From positions 57,047-121,046 of the forward strand of contig CAJUDY010000002.1 in assembly GCA_910584945.1 (NCBI GenBank): a stretch of DNA of 64,000 nucleotides, read 5' to 3'. The notes beneath the pieces are model-generated. The model did not search any database, was not told where the DNA came from, and was given only the letters and a program-made list of their open reading frames with translations. Source of the DNA: an uncultured Lachnospiraceae bacterium. Its GTDB lineage: Bacteria > Bacillota > Clostridia > Lachnospirales > Lachnospiraceae. This document shows positions 32,790 to 39,803 of the stretch, piece after piece (positions within the stretch are counted from its first letter, which is position 1; every line of letters starts with the position of its first letter). A program made the position numbers and the translations under genes.

Positions 32790-33710
32790 ATGAAAAAACC
32801 AGTACTGATTATCATGGCAGCCGGCATGGGGAGCCGTTACGGCGGGTTGAAACAGATCGACCCGGTGGATGAGGAAGGACACATCATCATGGATTTTTCC
32901 ATCTACGATGCGGTGAAGGCGGGCTTTGAAAAGGTGATCTTTATCATCAAGAAGGAAAACGAGCAAGATTTTAAGGAAAAGATCGGACGCAGGATGGAAG
33001 AGAGGCTCAAGGTGGAATATGTGTTCCAGGATCTTGGGAATCTGCCGGAGGGATTTTCCGTTCCAGAAGGCCGGGTGAAGCCCTGGGGGACCGGCCACGC
33101 GGTGCTGTCCTGTCTGCCGGTGGTGGACGGGCCTTTTGCGGTCATCAACGCGGACGATTATTATGGAAGCGAGGCCTTCCGGATGATCTATGATTTCCTG
33201 TCGTCCGGCGGGGATACGGACCGATATCAGTATACGATGGTGGGCTATCTGCTTCGGAATACCCTGACGGAGAATGGTCATGTGGCCCGGGGAGTCTGCG
33301 AGACAAATCAGAATCATAAACTGACCAGGATCACCGAGCGGACCCGCATCGAGAAACGGGAAGCTGGTCCGGCCTACACGGAGGACGATGGGGCGACCTG
33401 GCATCCTCTTGCAGAAGACGCGGTGGTGTCCATGAATATGTGGGGATTTACCGGGAGCATGATGAAGGAGTTGAGGGACCGGTTCACTGGGTTCTTAGAA
33501 GAAAATCTGCCTAAAAATCCTCTGAAATGCGAATATTTCCTCCCCTTTGTGGTGGACGAACTGATCCGGGAGGGCAGGGCGGAGGTGACCGTCTTAAAGT
33601 CCAGGGATCGGTGGTACGGGGTAACCTACAAGGAGGACAAGCCGGTGGTGGTAAAAGCGATTCAGTCGCTGAAAGACCAGGGCGTGTATCCGCAGAAACT
33701 CTGGGAATAA
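32790..33710 (+). CDS. sugar-phosphate nucleotidyltransferase-like protein
   Basis: 306 residues with an AAAGGAG ribosome site. The N-terminal 'VLIIMAAGMGSRYGGLKQI' is the nucleotide-binding loop of NTP transferases, and 'FAVINADDYYGSEAF' carries the metal-binding Asp of that fold. The insert 'ERTRIEKREAGPAYTEDDG' and C-terminal 'DRWYGVTYKEDK' are conserved in a nucleotidyltransferase group of unknown substrate common in Firmicutes. No sugar pathway genes are adjacent. Confidence 0.82.
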   Translation: MKKPVLIIMAAGMGSRYGGLKQIDPVDEEGHIIMDFSIYDAVKAGFEKVIFIIKKENEQDFKEKIGRRMEERLKVEYVFQDLGNLPEGFSVPEGRVKPWGTGHAVLSCLPVVDGPFAVINADDYYGSEAFRMIYDFLSSGGDTDRYQYTMVGYLLRNTLTENGHVARGVCETNQNHKLTRITERTRIEKREAGPAYTEDDGATWHPLAEDAVVSMNMWGFTGSMMKELRDRFTGFLEENLPKNPLKCEYFLPFVVDELIREGRAEVTVLKSRDRWYGVTYKEDKPVVVKAIQSLKDQGVYPQKLWE

Positions 33711-33718
33711 AGATGGGA

Positions 33719-33757
33719 AAGGCTGCTGTAACTTTATGGCGGCCTTATTTTTTTTTG
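33719..33757 (+). terminator. terminator after the nucleotidyltransferase gene
   Basis: AAGGC-GC and GC-GCCTT arms around a TGTAACTTTAT loop, followed by ATTTTTTTTTT (33747-33756). Confidence 0.8.
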
Positions 33758-33765
33758 AAAAAATC

Positions 33766-33793
33766 TGTAACTTCTCCTGCTCTCCCGCGTCTA
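33766..33793 (+). promoter_or_regulatory. ECF-type promoter of the second sigma operon
   Basis: TGTAAC (33766-33771), a 16-bp spacer and CGTCTA (33788-33793) form a textbook ECF promoter, placed 80 bp before the sigma gene. Autoregulation by the encoded sigma factor is likely. Confidence 0.65.
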
Positions 33794-33812
33794 TATTTAC
33801 GAATGCGTATTC

Positions 33813-33868
33813 AAAACAACATCTGTCTGAACGAAGTGAGGTCAGATGCGGAACTGTAATAAGAGAGG
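33813..33868 (+). repeat. family-B hairpin repeat, short form
   Basis: The arms ACATCTG...CAGATGCGG enclose TCTGAACGAAGTGAGGT; the tail GAACTGTAATAAGAGAGG supplies the ribosome site of the sigma gene. Same orientation as the gene. Confidence 0.75.
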
Positions 33869-33875
33869 AAAACGT

Positions 33876-34442
33876 ATGATGAAAGCACGGTTTGAGGAAC
33901 TTTACCGGACACACCGGGACACGGTGTATAACTATTTGTATTATATGTGCCGGGAGGAAGAGCTGGCAAAAGACCTGGCCCAGGAGACCTTTCTCAAGAT
34001 TTTTCAGGGGATGCACAGATTCCGCAGGGACTGCAGCGAGAAGACCTGGTGCCTGACCATTGCCAGGAATACTTTCCTGTCCTATGCCAGGAAAAAACAA
34101 CCGCTGCTTTTAGAAAAGTTTCCGCCGGAACAATATCAGACGTGGAGAAATTCTCCGGAAGATCGGGTCATCCGGCAGGAGGAAGGGGCCCTGGTGCGAA
34201 ATGTGCTGGCCATGCTGAGGGAGGAAGAGCGGACGCTCCTGCTTCTGAGGGACTGCGAAGGGATCGCTTACGAGGAGATTTCCCGGCTGCTGGGCATCAC
34301 CAAAGATAATGTAAAAGTGCGCCTGCACCGGGCGAGAAAAAAATATCAGAAACTGTATCTTTCGGCAAGGGACAAAAGATGCGGAGCTGAAATTAAAAAA
34401 ACAGCATCTGAGGGTGGATGCGGAACTGAAATAAAGGAGTGA
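33876..34442 (+). CDS. ECF-type RNA polymerase sigma factor with repeat-encoded tail
   Basis: 188 residues from the ATG at 33876 (or 33879). Region 2 is 'FEELYRTHRDTVYNYLYYMCREEELAKDLAQETFLKIFQGM', with 'EKTWCLTIARNTFLSYARKK' after it; region 4 is 'RTLLLLRDCEGIAYEEISRLLGITKDNVKVRLHRARKKYQKL'. The natural end is near residue 168. The last ~20 residues ('KRCGAEIKKTASEGGCGTEIKE') are translated from a family-B repeat that the frame runs into. It is followed by two membrane protein genes that may encode its regulators. Confidence 0.88.
   Translation: MMKARFEELYRTHRDTVYNYLYYMCREEELAKDLAQETFLKIFQGMHRFRRDCSEKTWCLTIARNTFLSYARKKQPLLLEKFPPEQYQTWRNSPEDRVIRQEEGALVRNVLAMLREEERTLLLLRDCEGIAYEEISRLLGITKDNVKVRLHRARKKYQKLYLSARDKRCGAEIKKTASEGGCGTEIKE
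34378..34439 (+). repeat. family-B repeat, short form inside the sigma coding end
   Basis: A right-end piece GATGCGGAGCTGAAATT is followed by a short hairpin GCATC-TGAGGGTG-GATGC and the tail GGAACTGAAATAAAGGAG. The AAAGGAG serves the next gene at 34446. The sigma frame passes through it and stops 3 bp after it. Confidence 0.75.
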
Positions 34443-34445
34443 CAG

Positions 34446-35288
34446 ATGACCGAAAAAGAAAGAAAAAAGGAAGAGAGAATTCAGATTCCCCGGGTTACCT
34501 ACGAGGGAAAAGATGAAGTATTAAAAGAACAGGTGGTCCACTATGAAAAAGGAACCAGAAGGATCGTGCTCTTTACGGTCGTGGGGCTTTTGCTTGGATG
34601 GTTCAGCTATTGCTATTATGGGGAGGAATTTTTACCGCTGAAAATCATTCTGGCGATTCCCTATAAATGCAGTGAACTTCTGCATCAGTCCCTCCACGGA
34701 GATCACGGATTGTATCTGAGGTCATGGATCTTTGCAGGAGACGCCTTCTTCCCCCAGGCCCCGAATGTCTCGTACCTGGCGGAATACGGGACCTCCGCTC
34801 TGTTCGGCGGCGCGGTCTATGGAAGTCTTGCCTATTTTACCGGGGACAAACGGATCTTCACCCTGACCGGTTATCTTCGCTTTGGATTTGTGTGGGCGGC
34901 GGTCATCGGAGTGTGGACCGGGGCGCTTTTTGGCGCCAACGCCTGGCAGGTGAGCCGGAACAACCAGCTGAAAGAGGTGAGCGGCATGTTTGTAAACGGG
35001 GAGGAGATGGGCAGAGGCTATTACGCCGACTACTGGGAGAAGAACGGCGACGGACTCCGGCAGGCCTTCTACGAGGGAGATGGTCCACGGCTTTTGAAGG
35101 AGGAGATCCGGGAGCCGGAAGGAGAGGTGGAGCTGGATCTGTACTTTGGCGCCGGAGGGAAAGGCGCCATGTACGGACGGATTCACCCCAAGAAGGGCTA
35201 TCTGGTGACGGACCAGGGACTGGTGTATCAGATGACCGATGCATTTATGGAACTGTACAGAGCGTGCGAGGGCGGATACGGAATTTAA
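34446..35288 (+). CDS. membrane protein of unknown function, possible sigma regulator
   Basis: 280 residues. A charged cytoplasmic N-terminus (1-36) precedes TM helices at about 39-60, 112-132 and 140-165, the first pair separated by a ~50-residue loop. The C-terminal ~110 residues are soluble ('GMFVNGEEMGRGYYADYWEKNGDGL...GAMYGRIHPKKGYLVTDQGLVYQMTDAFMELY'). I do not recognise the family. Its place directly after an ECF sigma gene and under the same promoter suggests an envelope role or sigma control. Confidence 0.7.
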   Translation: MTEKERKKEERIQIPRVTYEGKDEVLKEQVVHYEKGTRRIVLFTVVGLLLGWFSYCYYGEEFLPLKIILAIPYKCSELLHQSLHGDHGLYLRSWIFAGDAFFPQAPNVSYLAEYGTSALFGGAVYGSLAYFTGDKRIFTLTGYLRFGFVWAAVIGVWTGALFGANAWQVSRNNQLKEVSGMFVNGEEMGRGYYADYWEKNGDGLRQAFYEGDGPRLLKEEIREPEGEVELDLYFGAGGKGAMYGRIHPKKGYLVTDQGLVYQMTDAFMELYRACEGGYGI

Positions 35289-35401
35289 AAACAGCATCTG
35301 TCCGAACGCAGCCCCGGAAGGATTTTACGGAACGAAGTGAGGGAAAATTCTTCCAGACGCCGGGGCGGAGAGAGGGCGGATGCGGAACTGAAATTAGGAG
35401 G
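35287..35401 (+). repeat. family-B hairpin repeat, long form
   Basis: Three nested stems: outer GCATCTGTCC with GGCGGATGC, middle GCCCCGG with CCGGGGC, inner GGAAGGATTTT with AAAATTCTTCC around the loop ACGGAACGAAGTGAGGG. The tail GGAACTGAAATTAGGAGG supplies the ribosome site for the gene at 35408. Confidence 0.85.
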
Positions 35402-35407
35402 ACAAAT

Positions 35408-36094
35408 ATGATGAAAAAATGGCGGATCAGAAGAGACAGTGACTGGACAGTGGCGGCATTCCTGCTAATCCTTTTATCCTATCCGGTTGTATCCAGATTC
35501 CGGCAGCCCATCAACGAGTGGCTGATGAATCACTCTCCGGAGAAGTTAAGCACCTTCAACCAGCCGGAGCACCAGGGCGTGTACGCCGTCACTCTGCTTC
35601 TGGCAGCGGCGCTTTTCAGCCTTCTGTGGATCTGGCAGCGGCGTTCCCAGGGAAAAAGCGTGAAAAAAGTGCTGATGCTTCTGTGGGCAGGCACAGGCGT
35701 CCTCATCATGGGCGTCGCCGTATCCTATCATCTGGAGTGCCGGCAGATTGTCCGCACCCCGTATGACACAGACCTGGTCCCGGACATTAGCGTGACGGCC
35801 TGGGAGGACGAGGAGTCCTACGATATGGAATTGACAGCAGAAGAAAAAGAAACACTTTTGTCACTGTGCCTGAACCCGCAGATATTTTCCGCGGAAGAAC
35901 AGGCAAAGCTGTCCGAAGAGCCGGAGGATCACTGGGAATATGATATCATGATCCGGTATCCAAAGTACAAAAACCACAGCTACAGCCTGTGGTTCTGCCT
36001 GCAGGACGGAGTGCTGGGACTTCGGAGGGGACATTCAGAAAGAGAGAAGATTTACTATGACGGGAGGGCGATTCAGGAGCTGCTGGAGAAATAG
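35408..36094 (+). CDS. membrane protein of unknown function
   Basis: 228 residues from the ATG at 35408 after AGGAGG; the frame is open far upstream only because the repeat contains no stop in this phase. TM helices lie at about 13-28, 57-76 and 87-107, followed by a soluble acidic C-terminal half ('SVTAWEDEESYDMELTAEEKETLLSLCLN...YDIMIRYPKYKNHSYSLWFCLQDG') that looks like a small extracytoplasmic binding domain. Third gene of the ECF unit. Family not recognised. Confidence 0.68.
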   Translation: MMKKWRIRRDSDWTVAAFLLILLSYPVVSRFRQPINEWLMNHSPEKLSTFNQPEHQGVYAVTLLLAAALFSLLWIWQRRSQGKSVKKVLMLLWAGTGVLIMGVAVSYHLECRQIVRTPYDTDLVPDISVTAWEDEESYDMELTAEEKETLLSLCLNPQIFSAEEQAKLSEEPEDHWEYDIMIRYPKYKNHSYSLWFCLQDGVLGLRRGHSEREKIYYDGRAIQELLEK

Positions 36095-36108
36095 AAACCG
36101 CTCCAGTC

Positions 36109-36137
36109 TTGACATGTTTTTCGGAAAAGCGTATGAT
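36109..36137 (+). promoter_or_regulatory. promoter of the branched-chain aminotransferase gene
   Basis: A consensus TTGACA (36109-36114), a 17-bp spacer and TATGAT (36132-36137), 60 bp before the start codon at 36197. No T-box leader is present. Confidence 0.8.
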
Positions 36138-36196
36138 GGAGAATGAAAAGTCATCGCAGACATCATTTACGATACATAGGAAAGGAAGCAAGTGTG

Positions 36197-37222
36197 ATGG
36201 AGAAGAAGAACATTGACTGGAGCAATCTTGGCTTTAGCTACATGCCCACGGACAAGCGGTACGTTGCCAACTATAAGAACGGAGCCTGGGATGAGGGAAC
36301 TATGAGCGACGATCCCACGATCTGCATGAGCGAGTGCGCCTGCGTCCTGCAGTATGCCCAGACTTGTTTTGAGGGAATTAAAGCATATACGACGGAGGAC
36401 GGCAGGATCGTGACCTTCCGCCCGGATTTGAACGCGAAGCGCATGGCGGATTCCGCCAGAAGGCTACAGATGCCGGTATTTCCGGAGGAGCGTTTTGTGG
36501 AAGCAGTGGTGGAGACCGTGAAGGCCAATGCGGCGTATGTGCCGCCTTTTGGAAGCGGCGCCACGCTCTATATCCGTCCGTTTATGTTCGGCATTGACGC
36601 GGTGATCGGCGTAAAGCCGGCGACTGAGTATCAGTTCCGCGTCTTTACGACCCCGGTAGGTCCGTATTTTAAAGGCGGAGCGAAGCCGATCACAATCCGT
36701 GTATCGGATGTGGACCGGGCGGCGCCCCATGGAACCGGAGATATCAAGGCGGGGCTTAACTATGCCATGAGTCTTTACAATATTGTAGACGCCCATAATC
36801 AGGGCTTTGACGAGAACCTGTATCTGGACCCGGGAACCAGGACCTTTGTGGAGGAGACCGGCGGCGCCAACTTCATGTTCATCACCAAAGACGGCAAGTT
36901 CGTGACGCCGAAGTCAAACAGCATCCTTCCGTCTGTCACCCGCCGTTCCCTGATGGTGGTGGCGAAGGATTACCTCGGCATGGAAGTGGAGGAGCGTCCG
37001 GTTCGGAAAGACGAGCTTGGAGACTTTGCGGAGTGCGGCCTGTGCGGAACCGCGGCGGTGATTTCCCCGGTCGGAAAGATCGTGGACCACGGCCACGAGA
37101 TCTGTCTGCCCAGCGGCATGGACGATATGGGGCCGGTGACGAAGAAGCTTTACGACACGCTGACTGGTATCCAGATGGGACGTATTCAGGCGCCGGAAGG
37201 CTGGATCAAAGAGATTATGTAA
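36197..37222 (+). CDS. ilvE: branched-chain amino acid aminotransferase
   Basis: 341 residues from the ATG at 36197 (AAAGGAAG ribosome site). A class IV PLP enzyme: 'CFEGIKAYTTEDGRIVTFRP' at the N-terminus, the substrate-binding 'LYIRPFMFG', the Schiff-base lysine K184 in 'GDIKAGLNYAMSLYN', and the cofactor phosphate motif 'VEETGGANFMFIT'. It transfers the amino group between glutamate and the branched-chain 2-oxo acids. It stands alone with its own consensus promoter and a terminator-like hairpin after it. Confidence 0.94.
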   Translation: MEKKNIDWSNLGFSYMPTDKRYVANYKNGAWDEGTMSDDPTICMSECACVLQYAQTCFEGIKAYTTEDGRIVTFRPDLNAKRMADSARRLQMPVFPEERFVEAVVETVKANAAYVPPFGSGATLYIRPFMFGIDAVIGVKPATEYQFRVFTTPVGPYFKGGAKPITIRVSDVDRAAPHGTGDIKAGLNYAMSLYNIVDAHNQGFDENLYLDPGTRTFVEETGGANFMFITKDGKFVTPKSNSILPSVTRRSLMVVAKDYLGMEVEERPVRKDELGDFAECGLCGTAAVISPVGKIVDHGHEICLPSGMDDMGPVTKKLYDTLTGIQMGRIQAPEGWIKEIM

Positions 37223-37229
37223 GAACCAT

Positions 37230-37260
37230 ACCCGGGACATATGGGATGCCCCGGGTTTTG
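37230..37260 (+). terminator. terminator after ilvE
   Basis: ACCCGGG (37230-37236) pairs with CCCGGGT (37250-37256), followed by TTTGTGTT. The loop is 13 bases. The T-run is short, so read-through into the next cluster is possible. Confidence 0.6.
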
Positions 37261-37295
37261 TGTTCGGGTTTCACTTTTGAACAGGAGAAGGAAGA

Positions 37296-37781
37296 ATGAA
37301 CGAGAACAGTTATAGTGAATATGCAGTTAAAGTCCATCAAACGGCAGAGATGAAAGCAAAGCGAGTGGCGGTCATCGGATTGACGGCGGTGTCGCTGGTG
37401 CTGTCATTGATGGTGTTCTGGGGATTCCTGCTGCTGACCGCAGCCGGCGCGGTGGGGTGTTATCTGACTTACTTAAGCAGCGATATGGAGTATGAGACGA
37501 TCTTTCTGGACGGAACGCTGGAGATCTCCGCTGTCTACCAGAAAAGCCGCCGGAAGAAAAAGTTCCAGTGTGAGATGAAAAGTGTCGCGGGCTATCATGT
37601 GGGGAAAAAGGAGGACGCCGTCCGCCTGGGCAAGATCACAAAAGATTTTTCCTCCCATGTGGAAGGGCAGACTTGCTGCGTGATGAAGGTGGGCACGGAA
37701 AAGGGAACCCATGTGATCTGCTTTGAACCGGGAAAAGAGCTGGAAGAGATTCTGGAGCGGCGGTATCGGACTTTGAAATAA
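37296..37781 (+). CDS. two-TM membrane protein with PH-like C-terminus
   Basis: 161 residues. A soluble N-terminus with 'YSEYAVKVHQTAEMKAKR' is followed by two close TM helices (about 24-42 and 45-65), then a beta-rich domain ('MEYETIFLDGTLEISAVYQKSRRKKKFQCEMKSVAGYHV...GTHVICFEPGKELEEIL'). The layout recalls a conserved Lachnospiraceae membrane family of unknown function (DUF6106-like, from memory). First gene of a five-gene run with zinc-ribbon, DUF5685 and J-domain proteins. Confidence 0.65.
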   Translation: MNENSYSEYAVKVHQTAEMKAKRVAVIGLTAVSLVLSLMVFWGFLLLTAAGAVGCYLTYLSSDMEYETIFLDGTLEISAVYQKSRRKKKFQCEMKSVAGYHVGKKEDAVRLGKITKDFSSHVEGQTCCVMKVGTEKGTHVICFEPGKELEEILERRYRTLK

Positions 37782-37789
37782 GGAGGACT

Positions 37790-38185
37790 ATGAGAGAAAG
37801 ATTTTACCGTTTTATGCAGGGAAGGTATGGTCAGGATGACTTTGCCCGTTTTTTGCTGGGCGTCACCATGGCGTGTCTGTTTTTGAACTTTCTGGTGCGG
37901 AGCCGGATGCTGGTGTTTCTGGCATGCATCCTTTTGTTCTATACATATTTTCGGATGTTTTCCAAAAATCACCAGGCCCGCTATGAGGAGAACCAGAAGT
38001 ATCTGAACGCGACGGCAAGGGCCCGCTACTGGCTGGAGCAGCAGAAGAAACTCTCCGGCGAGCGAAAATATCACCACATCTACACCTGTCCAAAGTGCAG
38101 GCAGAAGATCCGGATTCCCAAGGGAAAGGGCAAGATCATGGTCCGCTGTCCGAAGTGCCGGCACGAATTTCAGAAGAGGAGCTAG
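37790..38185 (+). CDS. membrane protein with C-terminal zinc ribbon
   Basis: 131 residues with AAGGAGG as ribosome site. Two TM helices (about 21-36 and 41-57, 'MLVFLACILLFYTYFRMF') precede a linker and a C-terminal zinc ribbon with paired 'CPKCRQKIRIP' and 'RCPKCRHEF' motifs. Genes of this sort commonly sit beside DUF5685 and J-domain genes in Lachnospiraceae. The function is unknown; a membrane-bound adaptor is a guess. Confidence 0.72.
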   Translation: MRERFYRFMQGRYGQDDFARFLLGVTMACLFLNFLVRSRMLVFLACILLFYTYFRMFSKNHQARYEENQKYLNATARARYWLEQQKKLSGERKYHHIYTCPKCRQKIRIPKGKGKIMVRCPKCRHEFQKRS

Positions 38186-38188
38186 GGA

Positions 38189-39037
38189 ATGTTCGGGTAT
38201 ATCGTCGTTCACAGGCCGGAACTTAGGGTCAGAGAGTATGAGGCTTACGAGGCTGCCTACTGCGGGCTTTGCCGGAGCTTAAAGAGGCGGCACGGCTGGC
38301 CGGGGCAGATGACGCTTAGTTACGACATGACGTTTCTGGCCCTTTTGCTCACGGGACTCTATGAACCGAAGACCAGAACCTGCATCAAAGGCTGTCTGGT
38401 TCATCCGGGGAGACGCCATGCCTGCAGGGAGAATCTGTACTATGATTATGCGGCGGATATGAATGTGCTTCTGACCTACTATAAATGTCTGGATGACTGG
38501 CAGGATGAGAGGAAGCCCGGGCGCTTGGTTTATGCATGGCTTTTGAAGAGCCGGATGAAAACGTTGGAGAAGCAGTATGGAAAAAAGACGGCGAGAACAA
38601 AGGAGCTTTTAGAGGCGCTTCGGGAGCTGGAAAAGAAGAAGGTCTATGATCTTGACCGGACGGCAGGGCTTTTCGGAGCGATCATGGCGGAACTGTTTGT
38701 GTACCGGGAGGACCAGTGGGAGAACAAGCTTCGGCGTATGGGATTTTTCTTCGGGAAATTTATTTATCTGATGGACGCCTACGAGGACATCGAGGAGGAC
38801 TTAAAGAAAGGAAACTACAATCCTTTTGCGCAGTGGTACGAAAAAGAAGACTTTGAAGAGAAGTGCGCTGCGGTGCTCAAAATGATGATGGCAGAGGCGT
38901 CCCGGACCTTCGAGCTTCTGCCGATCTTAAAAGACGCAGGGATTCTGCGCAATATATTATATGCCGGGGTATGGACGCGTTACGGACAGGTTCGGCAGAG
39001 AAGAAAGGAAACAGACCATGATGACAGATCCCTATGA
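38189..39037 (+). CDS. DUF5685-family protein
   Basis: 282 residues, cytosolic. The N-terminal 'MFGYIVVHRPELRVREYEAYEAAYCGLCRSLKRRHG' has a C-x2-C motif, with further cysteines in 'TCIKGC' and 'HAC' that may form a metal site. 'YYDYAADMNVLLTYYKCLDDWQDER' and 'MGFFFGKFIYLMDAYEDIEEDLKKGNYNP' have Asp-rich helices reminiscent of the metal motifs of isoprenoid synthases. The gene overlaps the J-domain gene by 20 bp, so the two products probably work together. Confidence 0.72.
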   Translation: MFGYIVVHRPELRVREYEAYEAAYCGLCRSLKRRHGWPGQMTLSYDMTFLALLLTGLYEPKTRTCIKGCLVHPGRRHACRENLYYDYAADMNVLLTYYKCLDDWQDERKPGRLVYAWLLKSRMKTLEKQYGKKTARTKELLEALRELEKKKVYDLDRTAGLFGAIMAELFVYREDQWENKLRRMGFFFGKFIYLMDAYEDIEEDLKKGNYNPFAQWYEKEDFEEKCAAVLKMMMAEASRTFELLPILKDAGILRNILYAGVWTRYGQVRQRRKETDHDDRSL

Positions 39038-39674
39038 GGTCCTGGGTCTTCGGCGGGGAGCCTCCGACGAGGAGATTAAAAAAGCATACCGGGCCTTAAG
39101 CCGGAAATATCATCCGGACGCCAATGTAAACAATCCCAATGCGGCTCAGGCGGAAGAGCGTTTTAAACAGGTGCAGGCGGCTTATGATCAAATCATGAAG
39201 GAGAAAGAGCAGGGATATTTCGGAGGCTACGGAAGCGGCGGCAGCTATGGAGGGCACGGAGGGTATCGGCAGGGAAGCGCGTCTGGTGCGGAGGATGACT
39301 ATACCCGGTATGTGAGCGCGGCCATGAATTATGCCCGGGCAGGCAGATATGAGGAGGCGCTGCATGTGCTGTCCGGTATGAGTCAGAGAGGTGCAGAGTG
39401 GTATTATGCCGGAGCCATTGCCAATCATGGCATCGGGAACAATGTGACGGCTCTGGAGTATGCGAGGAAAGCGGTGGAACTGGCTCCCGGGCATATGGAA
39501 TACGAGCTTCTGCTTCGTCAGCTGGAGGGAGGCGGAAACTGGTATGATCAGATGAGCAGGCCCTATGGCGGGATGCAGATGGTGGGGAATGATATGTGCT
39601 GTAAGCTCTGCCTGATGTATAATATGTGCAGTCTCTGCTGTCTGGGAGGGAGAGGGGGCGTGATCTGCTGTTAA
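39018..39674 (+). CDS. J-domain (DnaJ-like) protein with Cys-rich tail
   Basis: 218 residues from the ATG at 39018. Residues 1-65 are a J domain ('DPYEVLGLRRGASDEEIKKAYRALSRKYHPDAN') with the His-Pro-Asp motif that stimulates DnaK. A Gly/Tyr-rich linker (~70-95) and a TPR-like helical part ('YVSAAMNYARAGRYEEALHVLSGM...ALEYARKAVELAPGHMEYELLLRQLEG') follow. The C-terminus is cysteine-rich ('DMCCKLCLMYNMCSLCCLGGRGGVICC'). It lacks the zinc and substrate domains of DnaJ, so it is a specialised co-chaperone, probably for the overlapping DUF5685 partner. Confidence 0.85.
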   Translation: MMTDPYEVLGLRRGASDEEIKKAYRALSRKYHPDANVNNPNAAQAEERFKQVQAAYDQIMKEKEQGYFGGYGSGGSYGGHGGYRQGSASGAEDDYTRYVSAAMNYARAGRYEEALHVLSGMSQRGAEWYYAGAIANHGIGNNVTALEYARKAVELAPGHMEYELLLRQLEGGGNWYDQMSRPYGGMQMVGNDMCCKLCLMYNMCSLCCLGGRGGVICC

Positions 39675-39803
39675 AGGGATCTGGCGAATCTTAAATTTTC
39701 TTAAAAGTGGACAGCGAAGAGTGCATCTTTTGGGAATCTGTGTTATGATGGATGACGTAGCGGATTTTGGAAGCGTATACAGAATGAGGAATGAAGAGAG
39801 ATT

